From: Brevibacillus sedimenti
GTDB lineage: Bacteria; Bacillota; Bacilli; Brevibacillales; Brevibacillaceae
NCBI RefSeq assembly: GCF_020923495.1
Contig: NZ_CP064048.1
Coordinates: 3,783,001-3,847,000, forward strand
Direction of reading: 5' to 3'
DNA: 64,000 bases
Part shown: positions 52,219 to 61,324 of the stretch, piece by piece
How positions within the stretch are numbered: position 1 is the first letter of the stretch
Layout: the number at the start of each line of letters is the position of its first letter
The notes under the pieces: model-generated
What the model was told of the DNA's origin: nothing
Seen by the model: only the letters and a program-made list of their open reading frames with translations
Database searches by the model: none
Made by a program: the position numbers and the translations under genes

Positions 52219-53381
52219 CGTACGCTCCCTCCCGTCAGTGAGAGACTTGCATCCAGAGCCTGACACACGTCAGCGATCAGGTCGTCGGGATGTTCGATCC
52301 CGACCGACAGCCGCAGCAGCCGGTCGCACACACCCACGTACTCGCGAATCTCTTGCGGGATGTCGGCATGCGTCTGCGTCGCCGGATAGGTGCACAGCGA
52401 CTCCACGCCGCCCAGGCTTTCCGCAAACGATATGATCCGTAAGCTCTCCAGAAACGGCGCCACCTGTTCAGCCGAGCGCAGGCGGAACGAAACCATCCCG
52501 CTGAACCCGCTGGCCTGCCTGCACTGCACCTCATAACCGGGATGCTCCGGCAAACCGGGATAATAAACGTCCGTCACGGCAGGGTGTTCCCGCAATGTCT
52601 TTACAATCGCCAAGGCATTTGCCTGATGGCGTTCCATTCGCAGAGCCAGCGTCTTCATCCCCCGCAGCAGCAGCCAACAGTCCTGCGGCCCCAGCACCGC
52701 TCCGATCGAATTGTGCAAAAACCGGATTTTTTCGGACAACTCTTCACCCTTTGTGACGATCAATCCAGCGAGGACGTCGTTGTGGCCGCCGAGGTATTTG
52801 GTCGCGCTGTGCAGCACCAGGTCAGCCCCCAACTCCAGCGGCCGCTGACAGTACGGCGTCATGAACGTGTTGTCCACAATGGTCAACAGCCCGTTTCGCT
52901 TGGCCACCTCTGCCACCGCCGCGATGTCGGTGATCTGCATCAGGGGATTGGTCGGCGTTTCCACAAAAACAGCCCGCGTCTCCGGGCGGATTGCTTCTTC
53001 CAGATTCTTCACGTCACGCAGGTCGACATAGCTGAAGCGAAGTCCGTAACGTGAGAGCACCTGCTCGAACAACCGGTACGTCCCGCCGTACAGATCGAGC
53101 GATACGACCAGGTGATCTCCCTGGGAGAACAGTCCCATGACCGTATGTATCGCGGCCATGCCGGAAGCACAGGCAAACCCGGCGTCTCCCCCTTCCGCTT
53201 CGGCAATCGTCTGCTCCAGCACGGTCCGGGTCGGGTTGGCTGTGCGCGTGTAATCGTACCCCGTGCTCTGCCCGAGGGCGGGATGGCGATACGCGGTGGC
53301 GTTGTAAACGGGAAAGCTGATTGCGCCGGTCCGCTCGTCTTTGGCGACGCCCGCCTGCACCAATTTTGTCTCCAGATGCAT
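52215..53381 (-). CDS. metI: MetI, cystathionine gamma-synthase / O-acetylhomoserine thiolyase (PLP)
   Basis: 388 aa PLP enzyme of the same family as MetC, with Lys195 in SATKYLGGH. In B. subtilis MetI forms cystathionine or homocysteine from O-acetylhomoserine. First gene behind the SAM-I riboswitch. ATG 53381 has GGAGGGAGAG upstream; an extension of 12 codons reaches into the terminator region and is not preferred. Confidence 0.9.
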   Translation of the reverse strand: MHLETKLVQAGVAKDERTGAISFPVYNATAYRHPALGQSTGYDYTRTANPTRTVLEQTIAEAEGGDAGFACASGMAAIHTVMGLFSQGDHLVVSLDLYGGTYRLFEQVLSRYGLRFSYVDLRDVKNLEEAIRPETRAVFVETPTNPLMQITDIAAVAEVAKRNGLLTIVDNTFMTPYCQRPLELGADLVLHSATKYLGGHNDVLAGLIVTKGEELSEKIRFLHNSIGAVLGPQDCWLLLRGMKTLALRMERHQANALAIVKTLREHPAVTDVYYPGLPEHPGYEVQCRQASGFSGMVSFRLRSAEQVAPFLESLRIISFAESLGGVESLCTYPATQTHADIPQEIREYVGVCDRLLRLSVGIEHPDDLIADVCQALDASLSLTGGSVR

Positions 53382-53418
53382 ATGGATCTCTCCCTCCAAC
53401 AAAATGACCGAGGGCATT

Positions 53419-53453
53419 AAAAAAAGCCCTCTTTTCTCTGAAAAGAAGGCTTT
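53419..53453 (-). terminator. SAM riboswitch expression-platform terminator
   Basis: AAAGCC-TTCTTTTC / GAAAAGA-GGGCTTT stem followed by a T run on the minus strand, between the aptamer and metI. It forms when SAM is bound. Confidence 0.9.
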
Positions 53454-53476
53454 GTTTACGCGTACGTAAGCAAATC

Positions 53477-53591
53477 CTTCTCATCTTTCAGAGCGTTACA
53501 CTCTGCAGGAATTAGCACCAGTATCCCCTTGTACAGGTGATTGGTTGCCGGGCATCATCGGGCCAGTCCCTCCGCCTCTCTGGATAAGAAG
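53477..53591 (-). promoter_or_regulatory. SAM-I riboswitch (S-box) aptamer
   Basis: P1 arms CTTCTTATC (53591-53583) and GATGAGAAG (53485-53477). The conserved core is present in order: CCAGAGAGGCGGAGGGACTGG, GATGCCCGGCAACC, GGTGCTAATTCC and GAAAGATGAG. It turns off metI-metC when SAM is plentiful. Confidence 0.97.
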
Positions 53592-53622
53592 TTTGCTATG
53601 CAATTTGCAATTGGTTGACCTT

Positions 53623-53651
53623 ATACTACCGAAATCGGCAGTACCTGTCAA
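53623..53651 (-). promoter_or_regulatory. metI-metC promoter
   Basis: TTGACA (53651-53646) and TAGTAT (53628-53623) separated by 17 bp, about 30 bases upstream of the S-box. Confidence 0.85.
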
Positions 53652-53679
53652 CCTGTTTTTCATTATGCTGGTAACCCGA

Positions 53680-54138
53680 TCACGTTGCGTTTTTCAATGC
53701 GGTCATCACCTGGTTGTCCAGTTTGCTGGCCGCATTTTTGTCGTACGTCTTTTCATATTGGGGCTCGACCGAGATGCGGGAGCCGTAGAACATCACGTCG
53801 CGAACGGCCTCGATGGCCACTTCCACCATCGCCAGCTTCAGCGGGACATTCTCCATCCGTTCCGTCTTGATCGTCGCCCTGCCGTTGATGGCATAGGAGG
53901 AACCGGCCCCGATCAAGTGCAGCACGACCTGCGGTTCCTTGGCAATGTTGGCCAAAATACGAGAGCGGTTGTCTACGGCGAAACGGATCAACTGCGGCGT
54001 CGGCGCAAACGTCCAGGAAAGGGAACTGAGCGACGGAGCGCCGGACTCGTGGTCAATCGTTCCGAGTGTGACAAAACGCTCCTGCTGCAAAAGCGCGAAC
54101 AGTTCCTCCGAAAGCGTTTGGGAAACGGTTTCAGCCAT
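53680..54138 (-). CDS. Pyridoxamine 5'-phosphate oxidase-family protein
   Basis: 152-aa split-barrel flavin-binding type protein (FVTLGTIDHESGAPSLSSLSWTFAP; LIRFAVDNRSRILANIAKEPQVVLHLIG). Small members bind FMN, F420 or heme; the substrate is unknown. AAGGAGGC precedes ATG 54138. Confidence 0.85.
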   Translation of the reverse strand: MAETVSQTLSEELFALLQQERFVTLGTIDHESGAPSLSSLSWTFAPTPQLIRFAVDNRSRILANIAKEPQVVLHLIGAGSSYAINGRATIKTERMENVPLKLAMVEVAIEAVRDVMFYGSRISVEPQYEKTYDKNAASKLDNQVMTALKNAT

Positions 54139-54288
54139 TCCGATGCCTCCTTGAAAAGGGAATGTACGTCTATTGTACCTACCCGCCTGGCGATAGGCAA
54201 ACCTTTCCGTCCAACACCTTGCTTCTCACCCGTTTTTTTCCTACACTGATACGTAACGGGAACGAATGCAAGACAGGAGGAGAGCCGC

Positions 54289-54621
54289 ATGCCCCCATCC
54301 CCCACCGACCGCTTGCTGGCCAAGATCGACAAGCTGCTGGCAGAGCTGCAGGAAGTGCGCAAACTGAACGAACGGATGGACAAAATCGCCCTCTTTCTGG
54401 AGGATATCCGCCTCGCCGACGTGATTCAAAATTATACAGCCCCGAGCAAGCTGCTGTGGATCAACTTCCTCGCAGGTCTTGCCCGAGGCCTGGGATTGAC
54501 GATCGGTACGGCCATCGTCCTGGTGCTGCTCGGCTCTTTTCTCAGCCAGTTCCTGTCAGTCCCGATTATCGGCGATTACATCCGCCAATTGATCGATTAC
54601 GTGCAGGCCTATCGACAGTAA
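54289..54621 (+). CDS. DUF5665 membrane protein
   Basis: 110 aa: an N-terminal coiled-coil helix (LLAKIDKLLAELQEVRKLNERMDKIALFLEDIRLADVI), the family stretch PSKLLWINFLAGLARGLGLTIG, and a single membrane region of ~25 residues. Function unknown. AGGAGGAGAG precedes ATG 54289. Confidence 0.82.
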   Translation: MPPSPTDRLLAKIDKLLAELQEVRKLNERMDKIALFLEDIRLADVIQNYTAPSKLLWINFLAGLARGLGLTIGTAIVLVLLGSFLSQFLSVPIIGDYIRQLIDYVQAYRQ

Positions 54622-54624
54622 GCC

Positions 54625-55923
54625 TTATTTGTGATCGTCGTCATCACCGTGCTTTTTCCCATTGCCGTTGCCTTTCGGTCCCTTATCCTTGTCTTTCCCC
54701 TTGTCTTTGCCTTTTTCATCGTCATCGCCGTTGACCGGCTTGTTGTGCGGGATGTCGGCTTTGGCCACAAGTTTGCCGTCCAGGTACAGCTCGAGGTGGA
54801 CTGCTTTCGCGCTGTACGAGCGATCGTGGTACTTCAGCTTCGCCTCAAACCGGCCGTCTTTCACTTTCACCTCGTGCTTTTTGCCGTCCGGCGCCACGAC
54901 GTACAGCTTCACCTTGCCCTTGCCGTTCAGGCCGTCAATGCTTCCTTTCACGCGAACCTGTTTTTCCTTGGCATTGATCGTTGCGGTTCCCTCGATGCGG
55001 TAGCTGTGCGGCTTGTCAGCGTCGTTGATTACCTTCAGCTCCACGGATTCGGAATCGATTTTCTTGCCGTCTTTGTAAGCTGCGATCAACACCTTGCCTT
55101 TGCCGGCCTGTACGTCCTTCAGGCTGACAGAGAAAGAGCCGACGCCTTGCCACAGTTTTTTCACGTTCGCTTCTTTGGATTTGCCGTTGTACGTGACGAT
55201 CACCTTGTCCGCTTCCTGGCTGATGATGCCGTTTACTTTCAGTTCCTGTTTCTTCTCATCCAACAGAGCCAAGGTGTGAATCAGCACGTCGGCCTGCACG
55301 ACAGTTCCCGTGTTTACCTGCACCTTGCGGGTGTCCACCAGCTTGTCGTCCACGTACGCCTTGACTGTCGCGTACTGCGGCGTGGCGCTTACGATCGCCG
55401 TAAAGCTGACCGTGAAGGTATCCTCCGCGGTGGGAATCACTTCGATCGTGCCGCCGTTTGGCTTTTCGACGACTACTTTGGTCACATGTTCCGACACTTT
55501 CCCTTTCAGGTACGTAATTGTGTCGCGGGTCTCCGGTTTCACGCTGATGAAACCTTGTTCATCGACGTCAAAACGGACTTCCAGGTAGATGTCGGCGTAG
55601 TGTTCGCGGTAGACGCGCTCCCACTCTTCCGGATGTTCCTCGATGTACGTCCGCAATTTGGCGTCCAGCCCGATCTCTTTTACGACCAGATACAGGTGGT
55701 CGGCCTGCGTTTTCAACAGCATGTTCAGCGTCGCCGGATCGTTTGCCGCCAACTCTTTCAGATTGTATCGGGTGACGTGTTTGCTTTCATCGTTCATGAC
55801 AACTTTGGTGCTGTTTGTTGCGGGTACGGGGGTGCTCGCATCTGCCAGGAGCGGAGTCACTCCCCCGATGATCGCCGCGGCAGTCACGACTGCCAATACG
55901 GGCTTGGTTCCTATTTTCTTCAT
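54625..55923 (-). CDS. Secreted multidomain protein with charged low-complexity tail
   Basis: 432 aa. Signal peptide (MKKIGTKPVLAVVTAAAIIGG), a helical region (~30-110), two or three Ig-like beta domains (residues ~110-390) that contain alternating Lys/Val strands such as KVVVEKPNGGTIEVIP, and a C-terminal Asp/Lys/Gly tail of ~40 residues. No catalytic motif or sortase signal seen. A surface or spore-coat-associated role is possible. Confidence 0.78.
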   Translation of the reverse strand: MKKIGTKPVLAVVTAAAIIGGVTPLLADASTPVPATNSTKVVMNDESKHVTRYNLKELAANDPATLNMLLKTQADHLYLVVKEIGLDAKLRTYIEEHPEEWERVYREHYADIYLEVRFDVDEQGFISVKPETRDTITYLKGKVSEHVTKVVVEKPNGGTIEVIPTAEDTFTVSFTAIVSATPQYATVKAYVDDKLVDTRKVQVNTGTVVQADVLIHTLALLDEKKQELKVNGIISQEADKVIVTYNGKSKEANVKKLWQGVGSFSVSLKDVQAGKGKVLIAAYKDGKKIDSESVELKVINDADKPHSYRIEGTATINAKEKQVRVKGSIDGLNGKGKVKLYVVAPDGKKHEVKVKDGRFEAKLKYHDRSYSAKAVHLELYLDGKLVAKADIPHNKPVNGDDDEKGKDKGKDKDKGPKGNGNGKKHGDDDDHK

Positions 55924-56046
55924 GCTGCCTTCTCCTCTCTATGTAGTTCCTGCCCTGGACACCCTAACAGACGACAGGTTTCCTGCAAAGGTTGCAGTTA
56001 CGACCAAAAACGGGGGATGCCGAGACCAGATTGGGACAAACGACAC

Positions 56047-56076
56047 AAAAAAACCCCGCCTCTGGCGGAGACGGGG
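56047..56076 (-). terminator. Terminator after the 90-aa gene
   Basis: CCCCGTCTC / GAGGCGGGG stem (one G-U pair) followed on the minus strand by TTTTTTT. Confidence 0.88.
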
Positions 56077-56128
56077 ATAATGCCGAAGTCCCAACCGTTC
56101 TTTCGTTCGGCGGAGCCTCATGCCGGTT

Positions 56129-56401
56129 CTACTCGTTATACCGGGGTTCGTTTTCGATTGCAGCCAAAAGCGATTCCGCTTCCTCCGAGGGATAGCGGCG
56201 TTCCCAGACTTCGTCGGGGAAGACGCAGCGAACCACGTACCAGTCCCCTTCGCGGCGATACTCGCATTCCGATGCCTGGTGGTCCTCTCTCAAGATGTCC
56301 GCGAAAAATGCTGCCGTATCCAGAGCGGACCGGTCATCCGGCCGGGCGTCGGCGACGATTTGAATCTGCAGCCAGTTGTAGAGCGCATCCTCCCGCTTCA
56401 C
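56129..56401 (-). CDS. Small hypothetical protein
   Basis: 90 aa from GTG 56401 (GAGGGAAC 6 bases upstream). Acidic and soluble, with two predicted helices and a short strand pair (CEYRREGDWYVVRCVFPDEVWERRYPSEEAE). No family recognised. Sits directly downstream of ylaH, 10 bases apart, so probably in one operon with nfo and ylaH. Confidence 0.72.
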   Translation of the reverse strand: MKREDALYNWLQIQIVADARPDDRSALDTAAFFADILREDHQASECEYRREGDWYVVRCVFPDEVWERRYPSEEAESLLAAIENEPRYNE

Positions 56402-56411
56402 GACGGTTCCC

Positions 56412-56738
56412 TCACTTCCCGCTGCGTTCTCCCGGCTTGTTCCGCACCTTGACGATCACCAGAATGGCAACGGCGACCAAAAGTGCGCTTTTCACCGGGA
56501 GCTGCACGTCCAGAATGGCGAAAATCAATGCGCCGATAAAGAGCAGCACATACAACAGGAGCGTTTTCAGAATCGGCATGCGCCAGCGAGTGGCAAACCC
56601 GAGATAGTACACGATGATCAACTCGACAAAAATGATCCAGGTGCGGTAGTGGTCCGCCCACAAGCGGAAGCTGTCGTACGCCGACAGCTGGTCCGGTGCG
56701 GCTGGCGAATAGGTGGAGGCAAGCTCAAGCCACTCCAT
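56412..56738 (-). CDS. ylaH: YlaH-like membrane protein
   Basis: 108 aa with three membrane helices (WIIFVELIIVYYLGF, LKTLLLYVLLFIGALIFAIL, SALLVAVAILVIVKV). The LGFATRWRMPILKTLLLYVLLFIGA stretch matches the YlaH family. Function unknown. GGAGGGGTGA precedes ATG 56738. Confidence 0.82.
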   Translation of the reverse strand: MEWLELASTYSPAAPDQLSAYDSFRLWADHYRTWIIFVELIIVYYLGFATRWRMPILKTLLLYVLLFIGALIFAILDVQLPVKSALLVAVAILVIVKVRNKPGERSGK

Positions 56739-56741
56739 GCG

Positions 56742-57602
56742 TCACCCCTCCTGCCCCGCAGCGTCCAGGCCCTCGCGGCGCAGTTCGTGCAGGTACACCA
56801 TCTCGTCTGCGTACTCCCGTTCGTCTTCCACTGGGGTTTCCAATACAACAGGCAGGTGCTGGAGTTTGTCGCTCACCAGGAATTTGGCCAGCGCTTCACT
56901 GCCAATCTCCCCTTTGCCGATTTTTTCGTGGCGGTCTTTCCGGCTGGCAAAAGGGGCCTTGCTGTCGTTGAAGTGGATCGCCACCAGGTGCTCCAGATAG
57001 CCTGTCCGCTCCATCTCTTCCAGCAGGTCGTCAAACGTCTCTCCTCTCCACTGCCCGGCGGCAAAGGCGTGGCACGTGTCAAAGCAGAACCCGATTTTCT
57101 CGGGGAAACGGGTGGCGGCGCGAATCTCCATCAGATCCCGGATCGTCAGTCCCAGTTCGGAGCCTTGGCCAGCCGTGTTTTCCAGCAGGAGCTTGACCGG
57201 ACCGTCGTACTGCTCCAGAATCAGGTCCAACGTCTCTACCATTCGTTTTGTCCCGTATTCTTCCCCTTCGCCGACGTGCTTGCCGCAGTGCACCACGGCG
57301 CCGACCGCCCCGTAGGCTTCGGCAATATGCAAATCTTCCAAAATCGAGCGAATCGTCACTTCCTGCAGATCCGGCTTGGGCGTAGACAGGTTGGTGATGT
57401 AGGGGGTGTGGCAGACCAGGGTGAGATCGTGCTTTTGCAGCAGGTCCACCCCTTTGGTCGCGTCCCGGTAGTCAATTTTTTTCGGGCGCAGACCGCGCGG
57501 GTTCTTCGTAAACACCTGCAGCGATTCCGCCCCCAGCTCAATGGCGCGCAGGACTGCTTGTTCCAGTCCCTTGCCAACGCTGATATGGCATCCGATTTTC
57601 AA
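56742..57602 (-). CDS. nfo: Endonuclease IV (Nfo)
   Basis: Zn-dependent AP endonuclease of base excision repair, TIM barrel, 286 aa. Recognisable blocks: IGCHISVGKGLEQA, VVHCGKHVG, LLLENTAGQGSELG, GFCFDTCHAFAAG and HFNDSKAPFASRKDRHEKIGKGEIG. TTG 57602 has GGAGTGA 7 bases upstream; the ATG 11 codons earlier has no ribosome binding site. Three bases separate it from ylaH. Confidence 0.94.
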   Translation of the reverse strand: MKIGCHISVGKGLEQAVLRAIELGAESLQVFTKNPRGLRPKKIDYRDATKGVDLLQKHDLTLVCHTPYITNLSTPKPDLQEVTIRSILEDLHIAEAYGAVGAVVHCGKHVGEGEEYGTKRMVETLDLILEQYDGPVKLLLENTAGQGSELGLTIRDLMEIRAATRFPEKIGFCFDTCHAFAAGQWRGETFDDLLEEMERTGYLEHLVAIHFNDSKAPFASRKDRHEKIGKGEIGSEALAKFLVSDKLQHLPVVLETPVEDEREYADEMVYLHELRREGLDAAGQEG

Positions 57603-57761
57603 TCTGGTTTCACTCCCACGATAAAATCTGTCCATTTAACTTTATCAGTTGGCCCGTGCCCTGTCAAAATGAGAACCCTGCGCATGCAGCAGTATCATAA
57701 AACCCGATCCGTCCGCTTACCTATGAAGTAGTGACCATTCAGCAGAGCGGGAGGGAAACGG

Positions 57762-57992
57762 GTGAAACATGCACAAGCGATGGCCAGCGTACAATTTTTG
57801 CAGGAGCGGTTCGCCTACCGCACCATGTACGACTCGGTGAGAAAAAGCGGACTTGGCCAAGTGCGAACGATTGTGGTGCAAAACCAGGACGGCGTAGTCC
57901 GTGTCCTGCAAAGCACCGTGCGAAACGGAACAGAATCGCTGCAGCAGATCATCCTCGCCGAGGAAGAACTAAACATCCTGAAACAGCTGTAG
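57762..57992 (+). CDS. Small conserved hypothetical protein
   Basis: 76 aa from GTG 57762 (GGGAGGG upstream). Soluble, two helices around a beta pair (RTIVVQNQDGVVRVLQSTVRNGTESLQQIILAEEEL). No family recognised. It occupies the place of a small gene next to typA. Confidence 0.7.
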   Translation: MKHAQAMASVQFLQERFAYRTMYDSVRKSGLGQVRTIVVQNQDGVVRVLQSTVRNGTESLQQIILAEEELNILKQL

Positions 57993-58021
57993 CCAATCCC
58001 ACGAACAAACCGCATGACGGA

Positions 58022-58061
58022 AAAAAGAAAAGCCGTGCTGCCTGTATAGACAGTACGGCTT
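58022..58061 (-). terminator. typA terminator
   Basis: AGCCGT-CTG / CAG-ACGGCT stem with one mismatch, followed on the minus strand by TTTTCTTTTTT. Confidence 0.85.
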
Positions 58062-58073
58062 CTTCCGTTGTCG

Positions 58074-59915
58074 TTACGCCTGTGCCTGCGCTTCCCAGCG
58101 TTTTTGCTTTTCGTAGCGCTCCCGCTCCGACTTGGTCAGGAACTTCTTGCGCAGGCGGACAGACTGCGGCGTCACTTCGCACAGTTCGTCGTCGTTCAGA
58201 TACTCCAGCGCTTCCTCCAGCGTCAGCAGACGGGGGGTTTTCATCTTCACCGTCTCTTCCTTGGTCGCCGAGCGGACGTTGGTGGCGTGCTTTTCCTTGC
58301 AGACGTTGACGGTCAGGTCGTTGTCCCGGTTGTGCTCGCCTACGATCATCCCCTCGTACACCTCTGTCCCCGGGGTGATAAACATCACGCCGCGGTCTTC
58401 GACGGACATCAGACCGTACGTGGTCGCTGTGCCCGTCTCGTTGGAGATCAGCACGCCGGCACGGCGGCCGCCCACGCTGCCGGGAACGTACGGACGGTAG
58501 CTGTCAAACGAATGGTTCATGATGCCGTATCCGCGGGTAATGGTCAAAAACTCGGTGCGGTAGCCGATCAACCCGCGGGAGGGAATGATGAACTCCATCC
58601 GCACCTGGCCGAAGCCGTTGTTGATCATGTTGACCATCTCTGCCTTGCGCTGGCCCAGCGTCTCCATGACGGCACCCGTGTACTCCTCCGGCACATCGAT
58701 AATCAGGCGCTCCGCCGGCTCCATTTTTTGGCCGTCGATTTCCCGCACGATCACTTCCGGTTTGGAGACGGCAAGCTCAAACCCTTCCCGGCGCATGTTT
58801 TCCACCAGGATGGAGAGATGAAGTTCGCCCCGGCCGGATACGATAAACGCGTCGGGCGAATCGGTCTCCTCCACACGCAGCGACACGTCTGTCTCCAGCT
58901 CCGCCATCAACCGGTCGCGCAGTTTGCGGGAGGTGACGTGCTTGCCCTCCCGTCCGGCAAACGGACTGTTGTTGACGAGGAAGGTCATCTGCAGCGTCGG
59001 CTCGTCAATTTTCAACAGGGGCAGCGGGTCGGGATGATCGACGTGGCAGACGGTCTCGCCGACGTTGATGTCCTCCAGTCCGGCGATCGCCACAATGTCC
59101 CCCGCTTTGGCCATCTTTTGCTCCACGCGCTGCAGGCCGGAAAAGCCGAACAGCTTCTGCACGCGCATCCGCTTGATCGAGCCGTCCCGTTTGACGACAG
59201 CCACCATGTCGTTGACGTTGATCGTCCCGCGGTAAATCCGGCCGATGCCGATGCGGCCCAAAAAGTCGTTGTAATCCAGCATCGTGACCTGCATCTGCAG
59301 CGGAGACGCTTCATCCGCTTCCGGCGCCGGAATGTGCTTGACGATCGTTTCAAACAGCGGGCCCAGGTCGCCCTGCAATTGATCCGGCTCCATCCCCGCA
59401 ATGCCCTGCAGACCGGATGCGTATACAATCGGAAACTCCAGCTGCTCTTCCGTCGCGTCCAGGTCGATGAACAGATCGTACACCTCGTTGATCACTTCCT
59501 GGGGACGGGCGTTTTCCCGGTCCACCTTGTTCACGACGACGATCGGCGTCACCTTCGCTTCCAGCGCCTTCTTCAGCACGAAACGGGTCTGCGGCATACA
59601 GCCTTCAAATGCGTCGACGATAAGCAGCACACCGTCCACCATGCTCATGATCCGCTCCACCTCACCGCCGAAGTCGGCGTGGCCGGGCGTGTCCAGGATG
59701 TTGATGGTATACTCCTTGTATTTGACGGACGTCGTTTTCGCCAGGATGGTAATGCCTCGCTCCCGCTCCAGATCGTTGGAGTCCATCATCCGCTCCTCCA
59801 CCTGCTGGTTGCTGCGGAACGTCCCCGATTGGATCAGCAATTTGTCAACCAGCGTCGTTTTCCCGTGGTCGACGTGGGCAATAATCGCAATGTTGCGGAT
59901 GTCAAGACGCTTCAT
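58074..59915 (-). CDS. typA: Translational GTPase TypA/BipA
   Basis: Ribosome-associated GTPase involved in ribosome assembly and stress adaptation. G motifs HVDHGKTTL, RERGITILAK, DTPGHADFGGE and NKVDRENARP, followed by the EF-G-like domains III and V and the BipA-specific C-terminus (PRLLTLEEALEYLNDDELCEVTPQSVRLRKKFL). 613 aa is full length. AGAGGAGGTAC precedes ATG 59915. Confidence 0.97.
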   Translation of the reverse strand: MKRLDIRNIAIIAHVDHGKTTLVDKLLIQSGTFRSNQQVEERMMDSNDLERERGITILAKTTSVKYKEYTINILDTPGHADFGGEVERIMSMVDGVLLIVDAFEGCMPQTRFVLKKALEAKVTPIVVVNKVDRENARPQEVINEVYDLFIDLDATEEQLEFPIVYASGLQGIAGMEPDQLQGDLGPLFETIVKHIPAPEADEASPLQMQVTMLDYNDFLGRIGIGRIYRGTINVNDMVAVVKRDGSIKRMRVQKLFGFSGLQRVEQKMAKAGDIVAIAGLEDINVGETVCHVDHPDPLPLLKIDEPTLQMTFLVNNSPFAGREGKHVTSRKLRDRLMAELETDVSLRVEETDSPDAFIVSGRGELHLSILVENMRREGFELAVSKPEVIVREIDGQKMEPAERLIIDVPEEYTGAVMETLGQRKAEMVNMINNGFGQVRMEFIIPSRGLIGYRTEFLTITRGYGIMNHSFDSYRPYVPGSVGGRRAGVLISNETGTATTYGLMSVEDRGVMFITPGTEVYEGMIVGEHNRDNDLTVNVCKEKHATNVRSATKEETVKMKTPRLLTLEEALEYLNDDELCEVTPQSVRLRKKFLTKSERERYEKQKRWEAQAQA

Positions 59916-60038
59916 GTGTACCTCCTCTAGGTATGCGTACCTTTCATATTATCAGGTTGTGAAAAACGGCACAATGGACACCTGCGATGAACGACGATTG
60001 GATGTCACTCAGCCGCCAATCCCGGAGCAGGATTGACG

Positions 60039-60069
60039 TAAAAGAGGTGCGGATGATTCCGCACCTCTT
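60039..60069 (-). terminator. speD terminator
   Basis: AAGAGGTGCGG / CCGCACCTCTT perfect 11-bp stem followed on the minus strand by TTACG. Short T-tract but a strong stem. Confidence 0.75.
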
Positions 60070-60086
60070 GGCTTTGCTGGCGATTG

Positions 60087-60491
60087 TTACTTGCTTGCTA
60101 CTTCAAACGTCTTGATTTCCGGTTCGGAAACTTGCAGTTCGCCGGTGCCGCGTACCAGTTTCTTCGCGTACACTTTTTCCGGCTTCAGCACGGAAATCAG
60201 GTAGTCGATCGCCACTTGCGGATCGACAGTTTCGCCACAGGTGTAGCAGTCCAGAGCGGCAAATCCGCGCTCGGGATAGGTGTGAATGGACAGGTGGCTT
60301 TCCGAGAGGAGAACCAGAACGGTAGCCCCTTGAGGAGAAAACTGCTTGGCTTGCACGCCCAATACGGTGGCGCCACACGCTTCGGCAGCCTCAATCATTT
60401 CTTTCTTCAAATATTCGGCGTCGTTCAACAAATCAAACTGAACTCCCCATGTGTCAACGGCAACGTGTCTTCCGAAAGTCGAGTATTCCAT
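60087..60491 (-). CDS. speD: S-adenosylmethionine decarboxylase proenzyme (SpeD/SpeH)
   Basis: 134-aa pyruvoyl enzyme that makes decarboxylated SAM for spermidine synthesis. Self-cleavage is expected between Glu64 and Ser65 in LLSESHLSIHTYPE; catalytic Cys in CYTCGE. Small prokaryotic class 1B type. GGAAGGGGG precedes ATG 60491. Its product and AhcY connect SAM use with the metI-metC operon. Confidence 0.96.
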   Translation of the reverse strand: MEYSTFGRHVAVDTWGVQFDLLNDAEYLKKEMIEAAEACGATVLGVQAKQFSPQGATVLVLLSESHLSIHTYPERGFAALDCYTCGETVDPQVAIDYLISVLKPEKVYAKKLVRGTGELQVSEPEIKTFEVASK

Positions 60492-60689
60492 CTTTCGGTT
60501 TCCCCCTTCCTAGCAAGTGTAATGTTAAACATCGCTAGGACCTGCGTCATTCACTAACGGGGGCGGTTTTCCTCATGTAATCCACCCTTTAAAGTGAATC
60601 CTGGTTCCTAATCTTGTTTCCAACGAAAACAAACATACCATGCTTCTGCCCAAATGACAATACTTTTTTTGGAGAAAAACCAGGAAAAC

Positions 60690-60717
60690 AAAAAATGGGC
60701 GGATGCGCCCATTTTTT
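60690..60717. terminator. Bidirectional terminator after the gene at 60726
   Basis: AAAAAATGGGCG / CGCCCATTTTTT perfect 12-bp stem with a GATG loop. Confidence 0.93.
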
Positions 60718-60725
60718 GCTTGCTC

Positions 60726-61322
60726 TTATGCTTCCAATTGAAACAAACGGCGTGACAACGCGGCCAGTCGAAGATCAATCGCATTGACCTTTTCCGGGGC
60801 CGTTCTCTTTGCCCAATTACGCAAATCAAGCCATCGATCCGTCTCTTGCCGAATCGATTCGATCTCCTGTTCGCTGCCCATCTGCCGGAACAGGGATTCC
60901 AGTTCCCGTGCAACGTTTCCGTTGGTGTTCTCGAAGATGGACACCTCTTCGTCGCCGGAGACTTCCTGAATGCTTACGACAGAGCCTTCGTCGTAATGGT
61001 AGACGATTGTAAATCCGTCGTAGATTCGGTGCACGATTCCGTGACCGCGAAATGTTTTCATGGCTTTTCGCATCGCGTTGGCCAACTGCATGTCTCGGAT
61101 GAGGTAGGAACTTTCACACGAATAACGGTTGCCAGTCCGGTGGAAGGTCAGTTGGATCTCCCCGTTCTGATCCGTCAGCAACACGTCACGATCACCGTTG
61201 TCGCATACTTTAACATCGACTGAAATGTGTTCATTGGCGAAGAGAGCGACAAATCGGTCCAGCTCTTCTTCATTCATCGTGAAATAGGCCTTGGCGTAAT
61301 TGGTTGCTAAACGCTGTGCCAT
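60726..61322 (-). CDS. Uncharacterised protein behind an RBS-hiding leader
   Basis: 198 aa, soluble. The N-terminal part (ATNYAKAYFTMNEEELDRFVALFANEHISVDVKVCDNGDRDVLLTD) reads like a small alpha/beta domain; the middle has repeated RIYDGFTIVYHYDEG strands and the end is helical and charged (EIESIRQETDRWLDLRNWAKRTAPEKVNAIDLRLAALSRRLFQLEA). No family recognised with confidence. GAGGAG precedes ATG 61322 and is part of a perfect 13-bp inverted repeat. Confidence 0.75.
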   Translation of the reverse strand: MAQRLATNYAKAYFTMNEEELDRFVALFANEHISVDVKVCDNGDRDVLLTDQNGEIQLTFHRTGNRYSCESSYLIRDMQLANAMRKAMKTFRGHGIVHRIYDGFTIVYHYDEGSVVSIQEVSGDEEVSIFENTNGNVARELESLFRQMGSEQEIESIRQETDRWLDLRNWAKRTAPEKVNAIDLRLAALSRRLFQLEA

Positions 61323-61324
61323 AC